Shown piece after piece: positions 1 to 10,670 of a DNA stretch of 64,000 nucleotides. The number at the start of each line of letters is the position of its first letter. Position 1 is the stretch's first letter. Where the stretch lies: positions 15,719,501 to 15,783,500 of the forward strand of contig JAPYXD010000704.1 of NCBI GenBank assembly GCA_030998225.1, given 5' to 3'. Source of the DNA: Diplolepis rosae (lineage: Eukaryota; Arthropoda; Insecta; Hymenoptera; Diplolepididae). The notes below the pieces were generated by a model, which was given only the letters and a program-made list of their open reading frames with translations, had not been told where the DNA came from and made no database searches. Both the position numbers and the translations under genes were made by a program.

Positions 1-213
1 ATTTCGACTTTATCAGAATATCCTACAAAACATGTTGCTTACTTAGATCTCTCGACACATGCAGAAAATATGATACATGATATTTGTGATCTCATACCTA
101 TGAAGAATACAAGGTTTTGGAATGTAATTGAAGAAAACACTAAGCTACATAGAAAACTAAGAAGTGAAGAACATTTTTGTATGAATTATGCATATCGTAC
201 TTACCTATCATAA
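1..213 (+). CDS. Last exon of a secreted serine-protease-homologue-like gene (copy 0), partial
   Basis: The reading frame is open from the first base to the TAA at 211-213 (70 codons). It is closely similar to the last exon of the intact copy at 61114-61371: both share SEYPTKH.AYL, a run like NTR.WN.IE.NT.L.R.LR, and the ending MNYAYRTYL. In the trypsin-like fold this part would be the final strand and C-terminal helix, with SEYPTKHVAYLDLSTHAEN in the place of the usual P.VYT.V segment, plus a C-terminal extension. Upstream exons lie outside the window. The 3' flank (about 214-290) is also shared with copy 3 (61372-61420 and 62390-62420). No stop or frameshift is visible, so this copy may be functional. 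The family call rests on copy 3. Confidence 0.6.
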   Translation: MSTLSEYPTKHVAYLDLSTHAENMIHDICDLIPMKNTRFWNVIEENTKLHRKLRSEEHFCMNYAYRTYLS

Positions 214-1589
214 AAAATTGCATTGTATGCTAAACTCTTTTGTATTATGTTATTCCTATTCTATATACATCAGTATCAGTATGAAAATCCTATGGTGTAA
301 TTCACATAACCCCCATAGCACAATACCTTCCCTGAATGTCCATGACTGTTCCCATGGAACGTTCGGAAGCTTCCATTGGAACGTTTAGAGAATTTCTTAT
401 GAACGTTCGTAGAACTTTCCGCGGGAACATTCATGTGGTAATGCGAAAGACGAGAAAAAATAGTGACCTTAAGATAGAAATCTAGTTTCCGAATGGTAAT
501 TGCACAGTTCCTTTATAATCGAACATCGTTCAATAATTTTAAGTTATATCTTTCTTTTGTAAGATATCGTATCTGCGAATTATTCTTTATTTACTAAGCT
601 CACGGATTAACTGGTACGCGTGTCTTCGGTAATTGCAATTATAGTATGTAAGACTTATAAAATTAACTAAAATGGATTTCTGGCACCAGAAAAAACCTTA
701 TTGATTCTTCTTTTCACACCTGTATAATTGTAGATTGTTCTTTATATTTAAATCAGTGATCCCAGAACGTGGGAGCTGGCGGCCTTTTAAATCATATTAA
801 AATATATAATTCAAAGACTAATATGTGTAATTAATTATTTTTATTTTACCTATAAATTAATGTCCAAAATTATTTATAAAAAACATTTCCCACATTAGTA
901 TGTTTGAAGCTGCAGAATTATCTATGAGAAACGTTCCCTGTATGTGGTAGCAAATAATTCCAGGAACATTCCCAAAAAATGTTCCCTGATTGTTCCCTAA
1001 TGTTCATATCAGACACTTTACATTATTCATGCAACTTTAATTAATATCAGTAACTTTTATTACGTAAAGTTCATTATTAAATTCATTTATTTTACACATT
1101 TGCATTTCTCAATCCAAATGATTTGTTTGATTAGTCACGGCGGTCGGTAAAGTCGCATCATGCACAAAAGAAAAAAATTACAATTGAATGACATCAGAAG
1201 CTTTAAAAAGTACTGTTTACATTATTCATGCAACTTTAATTAATTTTAGCAACTTTTATTACGTAAAGTTCATTATTAAATTCATTTATCTTACACATTT
1301 GCATTTCTCAATCTTTAATTCTGTTTTTAAATTTAGCGCGCAAAATTCTACTGAGAGCAGTTGAAGCCGCCTTCAGTGACAGGTATTATGTTTTTCTAGT
1401 TTTTATCGCTGAAAAATAAGATAATTGTATTTAATGCTTCCCCTTCTAATCCAAATTTCGCCACAGAATCATAATTGCAATGCTTTTAATGTCTTTTTTA
1501 CCGTTCTTAGCCGTAATAATGCGAGGTAATAGAACGGTCAGAGAACGGTCGGAGTATTCTATGACCGTTCTCTCACACAGGTCCGATAG
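214..1589. repeat. Non-coding flank with a 100-bp direct repeat
   Basis: I find no coding sequence here. Two direct repeats of about 100 bp, at about 1016-1116 and 1216-1316, share a stretch beginning cattattcatgcaactttaa. They are separated by about 100 bp of unrelated sequence. Short GTTCC/GGAAC-rich motifs occur at about 315-435 and 920-1010 and may be arms of a decayed element. Confidence 0.5.
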
Positions 1590-1976
1590 GGTCTTGTGTC
1601 TCTGAGGTGACTGATCTTTCTAAAATCTACATTTTATTCAGAGTGGTTCAGGACTAGCAACTACTGACGTTTATCACGTTCTTGATAGAGCGGACTACAA
1701 AACCGATCATGTCAATATTGTAATCCTTTTAGTAAGTACTTTTATAACAACGCGAGGCTTCTTACATTAGTTGATTAGATAATTTTGAATGAAATTATTT
1801 TTTTTTAGATGAATAGAAAAACACCATTATTGCCGGAATATATAGATCCGATTAAGCTATTATTCTACGAACCCAAGGATGAAGATACCTTTACACATGT
1901 AGCATGGGACAAGGTATAAAAATGCATTAAGTTAAAATTTTTGTTCACATAATTATATTTTTTCCTTTTATACATA

Positions 1977-2872
1977 ATTCATGACAAGTTCCATCCTTCA
2001 AACCTCTTCTGTCAAAATTTGAGTCAAATCCATTTATTAATTTACAACTTACAGTGTCTAAAAGTAACCAACGTCCGAATTTTTTTCAATGATGAAAAAA
2101 GTGAATTTCGTGTGTTGATTAAACACTACTTTTTGCGTGGAAAAACCTTATCAGAAACCAAGGCCAAGCTCCATAAATATTATTCGGACTCTGCTCCGTC
2201 GTATCGAATGCTTCAGAAGTGGTTTACTGAATTTCGTTGTGGTTGTACCAGTACAGAAACCATACCAAGTCCAAGTAGTCCAAATGAGATCACTAAACCA
2301 AAAATGATTAATAAAATTCATGATATTGTTTTGAATTGACCCGAAAGTGAAAGTGCGTGAGATAACTGAGATCGGATCCATCTCAAATGAGCGTGTAGTC
2401 AATACTTTGCATACAAATTTGTATATGAAAAAGCTCAGTGCAATATGGGTACCGCGATTGCTCACAATCGACCAAAAACTCATTCGTGTGACCACTTCGA
2501 AGCAAAATTTTGCCTATTTTACCCGCAATTCTAAAGAGTTTTTGCATCGATTTGTGACAATGGATGGAACATAGATCCACCACTATACTCCGGAATAACA
2601 TGAAGGGTCAAAACAGTGGATTAAACCTGGTGAAAGTGCACCAAACCGTCCGAAAGCACAACAATCAGCTGGGAAAGTTATAACTAGTATTTTTGGGATG
2701 CGTATGAACTAATCTTCTTCGACTACCTTGAGAAAGGAAGATGAAAATACGATTGTTGGACTCGTTGTACCGAGCTAAAAAAGGAGTACATTGAGAAATA
2801 GAACCGATTTTTACCAAAAAATAAATTCTTGTACATTTCATCACGTCAATATCAAACATCCTAGTATATATA
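1977..2872 (+). mobile_element. Degraded mariner element (copy of the one at 55325-56346)
   Basis: Broken frames give mariner transposase motifs in order: FRVLIKHYFLRGKTLSETKA in the N-terminal helix-turn-helix region, then WFTEFRCG, MDGT*IHHYTPE near the first catalytic Asp, and QQSAGKVITSIF. There are stops and frameshifts, and the segment with the second and third catalytic Asp is deleted. The same element sits in the same intron of SPH copy 3, so it was there before the segmental duplication. Confidence 0.75.
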
Positions 2873-3152
2873 TTAGGTGTATAACTTTGCTTCCACCGTT
2901 TTTAGATAGATGAATGCAGCGGTAAGTGCTGCTTAAAATAGACAGATCAGTAATGTCACACAGTAAGCTTGGACATCTGTCAACATAACGACAGCACCAC
3001 ATTGATGAATTTGTGTTCGTATCATAAACTTATTCTCGATCGAAGATGTCAGTTTTCGAGAGAAATTCTCGTCATTTGCGGGAAGTTTTGATTTTCCGCT
3101 TTCATTTGAAGAAAACTGCGGCTGAGGCCAATTGAATGCTCTGAAGTACTTA

Positions 3153-3552
3153 GGGGCCGTCCATCAATTACGTAACGCTAAACTTCCAACTTGTGATAGC
3201 CTGTCTCTCTATTTGTAACGGTACCGTAACACTTGTAAATTACCCTCTCTGTCATTAGAAATAACGTAACGCATAGCATTGTCATATTATATGAGTTTGA
3301 TTAAATTATTTAAAATGTGTGATAAAATTATTTAGAATGTTATTTACTTATTTTATTTCTTTTTATGAATAATAGTAACAATTGCTATATTATTATATTA
3401 TATTATATTATAATACAATCGTGAAAAATTGACAGAGTTCTCGCAGCGTTATGCAACAAATCAAAAAGCCCTCCCTCTCTCTTCGTAACGTTACCGTAAC
3501 AAACCCTTTATGCCCTGTCTGCCTATAAAAGCGTTACGTAATTGATGGACAG
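3153..3552. mobile_element. MITE of about 400 bp, ends GGGGCCGTCCATCAATTACG
   Basis: The terminal inverted repeat GGCCGTCCATCAATTACGTA at 3155 pairs with TACGTAATTGATGGAC at about 3536-3551. TA lies next to the left end. The interior is AT-rich and non-coding. The same MITE sits in the paralogous mariner at 57527-57932, so insertion came before the duplication. Confidence 0.75.
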
Positions 3553-4072
3553 TTTTATTAACTTCAAAATACGCTGATGATAACAAAGCGTGGTTTTCAA
3601 ATAAATTTTTCTTCGCGATCTCAGCTCTAATATGAATTTTCTGAAACACACTCCAAAACGGTAACCACTCGCGTATCTCACCACTAAATATTTTTAACTC
3701 GATTTTTGGCAGCTCAATGTCTCTCTTATTTTCACTACGAGTCTGCGGAGAGGTTATTTGTGAGGTTGTACCGTCTCGCGCTGCCGTGATGTCGTCCATG
3801 TCCAGTTTCGCACTTAAAAATTTGGATTTGTAAGAGTCAGCATCGCGGTACTCTTGCTCAATCATTGCCTCGGTAATCGCGGGGTCATCGAGCATAATAT
3901 CTATAACACTTTCACTAATCGCGTTCAAGTTATTCATCTTTTCTTCTAGTATCTTGAACAAAATAAGCACCTCTCGATTAGCCGCTTTACTTCTTTGAGC
4001 CTCCTTGAAAGCATTCAACGCTAACGTAAACGACGCACGCTGTGCCTTCCTCTGCTTCTTAGCTTTATCCAT
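3553..4072 (-). pseudogene. Bel/Pao gag N-terminal part
   Basis: About 170 codons are open from ATG 4072 (reading left) to the break at 3553. The N-terminal half is Lys/Glu-rich and predicted helical. It is followed by the family signature LPKIELKIFSGEIREWLPFW and FQKIH, known from the conserved gag region of Bel/Pao elements (DUF1759-type). The remaining gag, zinc knuckle and pol are absent. The start is supported by its position just after the primer binding site and leader. Confidence 0.75.
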
Positions 4073-4405
4073 GGTTCACTAAAAAATCACAATTTCACTA
4101 AAAAGAACACTAGAATTCCCGCGTCCTATCACGGTCGCCAGATGTTAAAAGAGAAATTAATTGGATAGGTAAGGACTTGGGAAAATAATGAAAATGCGTT
4201 AAAACTATAAGTATATTTAGTGAAGTATATACACACAGCGCGCGAACCGTTTCTCTCTGTACCAGGTTGGCCAGGAGACTGCCGAGACTACCTCGCTCAC
4301 CCCTACTCATAAGCTCGGGGACACCTATTTCGCGCCCATCTAGAGTCCCTTTTTCAGTTACCGGGGCTTCCCGGTCGCATGTGTTGCCCAGACGTCTTCC
4401 AGACA
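3553..4405 (-). mobile_element. Bel/Pao LTR retrotransposon fragment: LTR, primer binding site, partial gag
   Basis: Read on the - strand, the LTR runs from 4405 (TGTCTGG) to 4143 (TTAACA), 263 bp. Two bases later comes TGGCGACCGTGA (4140-4129), the primer binding site usual in Bel/Pao elements. A leader and the gag start at 4072 follow. The element is cut off at the MITE border near 3553. It has one LTR only, and no protease, reverse transcriptase or integrase. Confidence 0.8.
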
Positions 4406-4727
4406 TTGTTAACGCCGACGCACCTATACAATAGCCCGTTATAAACTATAAAGTAGCTTTCAGTAGACATGATAAAAGGGATGAAGAAGGTTCTCACGAA
4501 AACTTATGGCCATCCCCAATCGCCTTGTTTTTTCCATACATTCATAAATCAATCAACACCAGAACATTCTGTCAATGTTACAGTATCCGATAATTACCAG
4601 ACAGATGAAAAAAGTAGTGGCTAGCGACGAACAGTACTTTAAGTTATAAATAGTTGGTCACTTTTTAAGAATAAAACCTCCAATTCTGGGAAAAACGGTG
4701 GAAGCAAAGTTTTTCATCTAGCATATA

Positions 4728-5690
4728 TACATAAGAAATTAACGGGATATCCTCAGAGGCAAAAATTTTGATATCCCTAAGATATCTCGAGACTAAAACT
4801 GTCCCATAAACGGCCTAGGATATCATGGGAATTTACAAAGGATATAGAAAATTCTTCCCCTCTAATTTCCTATTGATGTCCCGTGGAATCCCATTGCTAT
4901 ATATGAGGGTTAACTTTGAAACGATGCGTCTATTTTACTGACAGATAAAAATAATTTTACGTTTAATAATGTTCAGGATTGGAAAGTCTCATCATATAAT
5001 ATTTCGATAAGAAGTGTGAATGAAGATGAAATATGTTAAGCTTCAAATATAGATTACGAATGTCCTGAAGTAAGTACGTCATGATAAAAACTTATATAAG
5101 GAAAGCAATGAAAAGTATACTTCTCTCAGAGTATAATTACCATGACGCATATTTCGTAAATCTGTTTTCGCATCAATGCTAGCTATCCTGAATCTGATTC
5201 CGACTCGTTCGTTTGGATTGTTTTCTGAGGGGACGCACAAATTCAGTCGATTTGAAAAAGGTTCTCGGATTGAACGAGCAAATTGAGATAGACTAAAGTG
5301 GCGACTCTGATTAGAACGAAATCCTATCCGAAGCTTCTACAGTGACGTCCAATAATGCCTTTCCTCCGGTTAGGTTATGCGCATCAGTTTTATTGTGTTT
5401 GTTTGTTATGCGCATAACCTAACCGGATGGAAATAATTAATGAACGTTACTGAATGTTGTGTAACAAGTGCAAAAAGTATAGGCTATTCAGCACGAGTGT
5501 GAAACTTGGAATGGACAATCATTGCTTCATTCAAGGCCTTTAGTTGTATACACATGTTACAAAAAGTTTCTAATTGGGAATTTGCATGCAAAAAAATTAT
5601 GCAATTTTATATATGCAATCTAAAGTTTATATTAAATTAAAAATAATTACAATAGCGTTTTTTTTACTCATTAATTGTTGATTTGCGATC
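4728..5690. other. Intron and flank of SPH copy 1, no other gene
   Basis: Apart from exon 4 (4977-5069) this is intron or flank, and it aligns with 59401-60180 in copy 3. Repeated GGATATCC/CCTAGGATATC motifs occur at about 4745-4890. A 30-bp inverted pair of about ATGCGCATAACCTAACCGGA type lies at 5355-5430, separated by about 30 bp: CCTCCGGTTAGGTTATGCGC against GCGCATAACCTAACCGGATG. Confidence 0.5.
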
Positions 5691-5857
5691 GATTCATAGA
5701 TAATGAGCATTTTAAACGGACCGTTTTGGCGGTCAAGCGTCTCTGATTGGTTCCTTGAAAGTGTGACGTCAAATCGTTGTATTTTCGTATCGGCAACGTG
5801 CAAACCAAGTGCAAGTGAAGTTCTAAATAATAAATAAAATGTTTTGTTTAGTTAAAA

Positions 5858-5997
5858 ATGCCTCCTAAGGTGGATAGTGGCTTCGTAAAAGCAGACTCAG
5901 GAAATCTTTCAAAAATTTCTATGTTTATGGTGTTGGAATATTTAACATCTAACCCTAAATATGCCGCACCAGAAATACGTGGTGTCAAAGCCACTTT
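5858..5997 (+). CDS. First exon of an unassigned transposon-type gene (MPPKVDSGFVKADS...)
   Basis: ATG 5858 opens 46 codons plus 2 bases, followed by a strong donor GTAAGT at 5998. The product begins MPPKVDSGFVKADSGNLSK and goes on with MFMVLEYL and APEIRGVKATL. From memory, this resembles the N-terminus of a family of animal transposon-linked proteins that carry a YqaJ-type exonuclease domain further downstream. That domain is not visible here, so the assignment is weak. There is no stop within the exon. A 5' leader of about 95 bp separates it from the GTGACGTCA motif in the terminal repeat, which may be part of a promoter (CRE-like TGACGTCA). No downstream exon was found before the MITE. 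Confidence 0.45.
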
Positions 5998-6443
5998 GTA
6001 AGTAAAATTTACAAATTATAATAATTCTACTCTGTCAATTTAAATAAAAGAAAAAACTACTAATTGATGATAATGAAAAATCACTCATGTATGAGTTAAT
6101 GTATCTAGTACATAGTTAAATTATTATTACGTTATTAAAGAAGATGAGTATATTATTGGTAAAATGTATGATATAAATATAAATTAATTCGTTTGGATGA
6201 TTTATAAATAATTAATTATTCGTCATTATAAATATTAGTTCATTTGCTTCTTAATTTAATTAGTTCTAATGACATGAATTATTTGTTAACTGTTTGAATT
6301 TTTAATATTTGAATAGTATAATATCCAATAAAAAAAAATGCGGAAAAACACCTTTTTTAATCTTTATTGGTTTCCCTGTTAAAGAGTACTTCACGTAATT
6401 TTCCATATCCTCTTTTAACTGAAATAATTCATTCACGTAATTA

Positions 6444-7790
6444 GGGGAGAAGCGGCGAAATTGGCGCACCTAATAGAAAGTGCGAGTTTAAAAAGAAAGT
6501 ATATGACTAAAAATTATGAAAAAATATTTATTTAATAGCTGGATATCTTTTCTATACTTTCCAATGGATAAAGATTGCATTGAAAATTATTAAAGCAGGT
6601 TTTTATTCAGATTTCCGAAGGACTGCACCTGCGTCAATTTACCCGCCATGTCGGGTAAATTGACGCACTAATATTATAATCTTCTCTTGCCACGTATTAG
6701 TTATATTTTCATAGATTTAGAATTACATTTCAGTAGCAAAGGTTGATGAAAAGAGGTAGTTATAATTTGAAACTAAATTTGAGATAGTATATCAAGATAT
6801 GTGAAGTTTTTTATACCTTTATTCACATAAACCAGCCAAAGTTAAAATATATTTTATATTTGTACAATAAAATACTGGAAATTGTGGATATTTAAGTGAA
6901 TATTCAAATTGAAATCATTTTTATAGAGAATTATTTGAATTTGTAATCAGAAGTATATACAATTATTAACTTTAGAAGACTTATAAATAATAGAAACAAT
7001 CAATCAAAAATACAAATTTTTTACTTACATTGCTTTCACATCTTAAAATCGAGAAAACTTTCAAAACACTGTCAGACTGCAAATTAATTATTAAAAATCG
7101 CTTTTAAAATGCCTTAATACCTCAAACTTAAAAAAAATGTAACCACTGATTGTTCCAATGAATATAACCTTACAAAGTCGTTACATCAGCTTTGCGAACC
7201 ACATTACCTCCCATGTCACAAAAAATCTTAAGAAAAAGATTAGCATAAAAGGCCAGTAACATTCAAATGTATATATCTATATATTAATAATTGTGTACTT
7301 ACTATCTTCTTTATATTTTCAATCATAAACATCCGAGCACTTGACTTCAGTCACCGGTTTCCAGAAACACAACACGTGTGCCAACTTCGCCTCTGATTTG
7401 AATCTCGTATGCGCCAATTTTGCCGCAAGTGTATCGTTGATTAATTAAATACTTTTTACGTAAAATGCTTATTTTTTCATACAAATATTCTATCCTAATC
7501 GTAAGATTAAATATCAAAGATTATAAATTCGTTGCATTAATCTAATTCACCTTGAATTACTATTATTTAACGATTTAACTCAATGGCTTCGAACATAACC
7601 ATTATGCCAAAAAACGATTAATCGCAATAAAACTGTATTAAGCAATTAGATTTTTATAATGTTTTCTATCAAATACATATCATACAAGAATGCACACGAT
7701 AGAACTATTTTTATTTTTTGTTATGTTATCATTTTCTGAAAAATAGGGTGCGCCAATTTAGACGACGCGCCAATTTCGCCGCTTCTCCCC
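6444..7790. mobile_element. MITE-like element of 1.35 kb, ends GGGGAGAAGCGGCGAAATTG
   Basis: The terminal inverted repeats GGGGAGAAGCGGCGAAATTG (6444) and its exact complement ending at 7790 are flanked by TA on both sides (6442-6443 and 7791-7792), the usual Tc1/mariner duplication. An internal hairpin at about 6630-6671 has arms GTCAATTTACCCG and CGGGTAAATTGAC. There is no coding capacity. Confidence 0.8.
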
Positions 7791-8146
7791 TATTATTTCA
7801 TAATTTATAAATTAATTTAACCGCATTATTATTGTAAAATTTTTTCGAAGCTACAACTTGACAATTCTTTATTGAAAAATTTGAAAACAGTAATAACAGC
7901 AAGTTCTATGTTTAACATTCTTAATTCGTATCACATAAATTTATGATCATGATTTTCTCTATAAAACCTGCTCCTTATACGTAAAGTAATAACTTTTTGA
8001 ATCATATTATTATTTACACAACTACAAATTGAGGTTAGATTTTGTTTTAACTGCTATAATTATAAATATAAATAAATCTATATTTTTTTTCAATTACAGT
8101 TCATTTACAGATAACAATATTATGAACAAGAAGAAACTATACTTAC

Positions 8147-8335
8147 GTCAAAATGATCTTGACAACAAAACATGTTACTATTTCCTGGCATATCTCGCCG
8201 TTGTGCACTTTCAAACCATTTATTTCGCACAATCGTATTTACCGAAACCGGAAAAAAAATTTTATCGGGTGTCTTGGTTGTCGAATTATGACACTCATCG
8301 ACAAAACACCATTTATATGCCGTTTTTTTCGACAT
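8147..8335 (-). CDS. First exon of a THAP zinc-finger protein
   Basis: From ATG 8335 (reading left), 63 codons end in phase 0 at a donor GTAAGTATAG (8146 leftwards). The exon holds most of a THAP C2CH finger: KWCFVDECHN (C-x4-C), PDKIFFPV, a central NKWFESA, and CCQDHFD with the final C and H. The C-terminal AVPS/AVPT part of the domain would be in the next exon, which I do not find. THAP fingers bind DNA and occur in P-type and Kolobok-type transposases and in host proteins. Here the exon starts just inside the right end of the 5701-8498 element and faces the + strand exon, so it is more likely transposon cargo than a host gene. Confidence 0.7.
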
Positions 8336-8498
8336 TTTATATGTTCTTTATTTATTTATTTATTGTCTTCTATACAAAGATGTGACACAGAGCGATTGTA
8401 TACAACGATGTGACGTCACCGTATCATCGGAAGCATTCGCCTGTTTCCGGAACGTTTTCGGAAAATTTAAAATTTACACTTTTCAAACGCTCATTAAT

Positions 8499-8582
8499 AA
8501 ATTATTATTAACTAAAAAATTCAGAAAAACATTTAGTATGCAAAAGTGACCCCCAAATTTCATATTTTTATCACAAAAAAAA
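8499..8582. other. Short AT-rich spacer, nothing recognised
   Basis: This lies between the right end of the two-gene element and the hAT pseudogene. I see no feature in it. Confidence 0.4.
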
Positions 8583-10670
8583 TTTCATTTCTTGGTTGAG
8601 ATGTTCGGCAACAAAGAAAACGTCCTTTCTGCGGATGCGTTAGAATGAGACAGAGAACGAATGCACCCTACCAAAGATTTTAAAAGTGGAAATGGTGCAT
8701 TTCCATCCCAGCCTCTGCGAGAAAGAATCGTTTTCCACATTTCATCAAAAGAGAGCACGTCTAATGGGATTCCAGGTTGGGAATCGAACTCTGTTGGGAG
8801 AAGTCGCCATTCACTTTCCAAAGCAGCTTTGTCATAATTTCCGAATGTTTTAGCGACATTCCAAACTTTGCGAAAACTTAAATCTCTACTTTCTTCAAGC
8901 GATAAAGCTTGCTCCGCGCGAAAAACTGTCAAATCGACAAAAAATTGATCGCGAATGTAATATAATCTTTCGATACTTTTCTCTACGGTCTCTACATAAA
9001 AAGCAAGACAATTTTCACGAATCTCTTCAATTAACAGCTTTATTATGTTCCATATCCAGAGACAAATTTTTGATAATGTCATTACATTCATGACCTAAAT
9101 CTACCTCATCCAAAGATTTTTGATTAGATGATAAACGATAATCTATTCTTCCTTCGATGAAAGAAGGCAACAAAGCTTCTTTCAGAAAATGTTTAGCGAT
9201 GTTCTTCGAAAATTGGAGGCATTTCGAGTGAAGCTCGTGAATTTGTGTATCTTTTCTTTGAAAAAATAAATTGATATTGTTAAAAAAATTTAGAATGAAA
9301 CCCAAAAATGCAAGGTAAGCCTGAGTTCTTGGATCGTCTAATTGATTTTCTATATCTATGAAAGTTTGATTTTTTTACGAACAAGACAATTCTGCGAAAT
9401 AATGTAAAAGTGATGAATACAACTTAAGCATTCTTTTGATGCAAAGGAGTCGGCCGAGCTATCTCGTTTTCGCGTAATGTAGAATTACTTCTTCTGTGTT
9501 TTGAAGAGCTCTAGTGATCTGCGCGAACGCTTCCGATCGTTTCGTGCTGTTCATGTGAAGAACAATCGCTTGCAGAATCTTCTCAATATACGGTGGGATT
9601 TTCTCACAAGCATCTTTTGCAATTAATGCGAGTTTATGACAAACACATGGAATAAAGATAATTGATAGATTTTCGCGCTGCATAAACGTTTTGAAAGATT
9701 TGTTGTTTCCTATCATGACCGAAGCGTTATCACAAGAAACGGCTACAATGTTCGAAAAAAGAATTTTTTTTTCGGTCATGTACCCTTTAAATGCTCCAAA
9801 GATACCCTCCGCGTTCAATTTGGTTGAATCTAATTCAATGAGTTTCGGCAATCCCTCCGCAGTATTGAGTTTCTGGATCGACGTATTTGAATAAAAACGT
9901 CATCCACTTTACGGGTCCGTTTGGATCAGTTCTCATCGACGTGTACAGAAAATTTCGCTTTTTGAAGAATTTCGACAATTCGAGATTCTTCGTGCAGCGC
10001 TAAAACGTTTCTGACCACCGCCGAAGCTTTCGTTGCACCTGCGGTCATACTTTGGAGGATTGCGGGCTTTGTTTTTGGGAAAAAATCTAAGAATTTGGGC
10101 AAACTTCTAAACGGCGTGTTGGTTGAAACTCCCAACTCAACGAACTCAATTTCGCGTTGTTTCAACTGAGCATGGAAAGAAGTCTCGGACTCATAAATAT
10201 TCTCTGCCGATAAATCATCTAAAGTTTTAAAACCTGCTTCTTTACATTTTTGAATGTGATCTTCTTTTTCAGCGTGGCGCAATATATTACTCATACTGCC
10301 ACTGCAAGACCCATAAAAGTTACACAAGGTGCAATGAAACTTGTGTTCGTCGTTCAGCACCACTTGCAACCAAGATTCGAAGCGCACATCTTCCAAACAT
10401 TTCAGTAAAAATTTACCGCTTCTACTTTGTTTATCTTCGTCACCATTCGCGTTTTTCAAATGGAATTTGGAATGTAAATGTTTCTCAATTTTTTGTGTTT
10501 TCGTCGTTTGGAAACTGAGGTTGAAAATGACGCAAAAAATGCTGCTAGTATCCTTTGGGTTTTCTTTGAAGAAACGGTAATGCTACAGATATGCTTCAAT
10601 CAAATGTTTTTGTGGCTTTGCCGGCCCTCCACTATCGCTCGTCAAAATTTCCGTATTCGCTAATAATCAT
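8583..10670 (-). pseudogene. hAT-family transposase pseudogene
   Basis: In order on the - strand, broken frames give: a zinc-finger-like segment (FHCTLCNFYG with ILRHAEKEDH, near 10330-10260); a stretch with FFPKTKPAILQSMTAGATKA; the catalytic-core segment NIVAVSCDNASVMIGNN (about 9715) followed by IFIPCVCHKLALIAKDAC, the hAT C-x2-H region; and, at the end (about 8680-8585), the dimerisation motif FPLLKSLVGCI with SNASAERTFSLL. Several stops and frameshifts separate these blocks. The protein type resembles the ZNF862/ZMYM-like hAT proteins. It was intact as far as the C-terminal motif, so it is a decayed autonomous element rather than a fragment. I could not see its terminal repeats with confidence. 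Confidence 0.8.

Larger units (their letters stand above)
2874..4727 (+). mobile_element. Second mariner, interrupted by a MITE and a Bel/Pao fragment
   Basis: The left end (TTAGGTGTATAACTTTGCTT at about 2874) and the right end (reverse complement of about 4695-4727, ACTTTGCTTCCACCG) are inverted copies. The 5' coding start reads like a mariner N-terminus (SVFERNSRHLREVLIFRFHL at about 3046). A piece of the C-terminus (VASDEQYFKL near 4620, then VGHFLRIK) is visible just inside the right end. The middle is replaced by the MITE at 3153-3552 and the Bel/Pao piece at 3553-4405. It cannot encode a transposase. Confidence 0.7.
1590..5069 (+). pseudogene. Serine-protease-homologue copy 1, broken
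   Basis: Three exons align with copy 3. The first is the 3' part of exon 2 (about 1590-1731, ending before GTAAGT). The second is all of exon 3 (1809-1913, acceptor TTTTAG, donor GTATAA). The third is exon 4 (4977-5069, acceptor TTCAG, donor GTAAGT). The signal-peptide exon and the first half of exon 2 are not found upstream. There is an in-frame TAG in exon 2 where copy 3 has a Tyr codon (GAC TAT), and an in-frame TAA in exon 4 where copy 3 has TCA. The flank after exon 4 follows copy 3 to about 5512, then jumps to sequence matching 60990-61055, so exon 5 is missing and exon 6 is lost. The large intron 1914-4976 holds mariner, MITE and Bel/Pao sequence. This copy is dead. Confidence 0.75.
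5701..8498. mobile_element. DNA element with two convergent first exons (one THAP), internally gutted
   Basis: The left end TAATGAGCATTTTAAA (5701) and the reverse complement of the right end, TAATGAGCGTTTGAAA (to 8498), match at 14 of 16. About 45-80 bp further in, GTGACGTCAAATCGTTGTAT (5762) matches the reverse complement of 8395-8420, GTGACGTCACATCGTTGTAT, at 19 of 20. Just inside each end lies a first exon pointing inward: 5858-5997 (+) and 8147-8335 (-). A TA-flanked MITE (6444-7790) sits between them. No further exons were recognised, so it looks like an internally deleted derivative of a two-gene transposon. No convincing target duplication was seen. Confidence 0.5.

Noticed and set aside
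3491..3552. Extension of the gag frame to 3491
   Set aside because: The last about 20 codons lie in the MITE end and do not belong to gag.
4110..4406. 98-codon - strand open frame
   Set aside because: It lies inside the Bel/Pao LTR and is upstream of the primer binding site.
8029..8413. Two + strand open frames of 86-118 codons
   Set aside because: They are antisense to the THAP exon, which has recognisable zinc ligands and a donor site.
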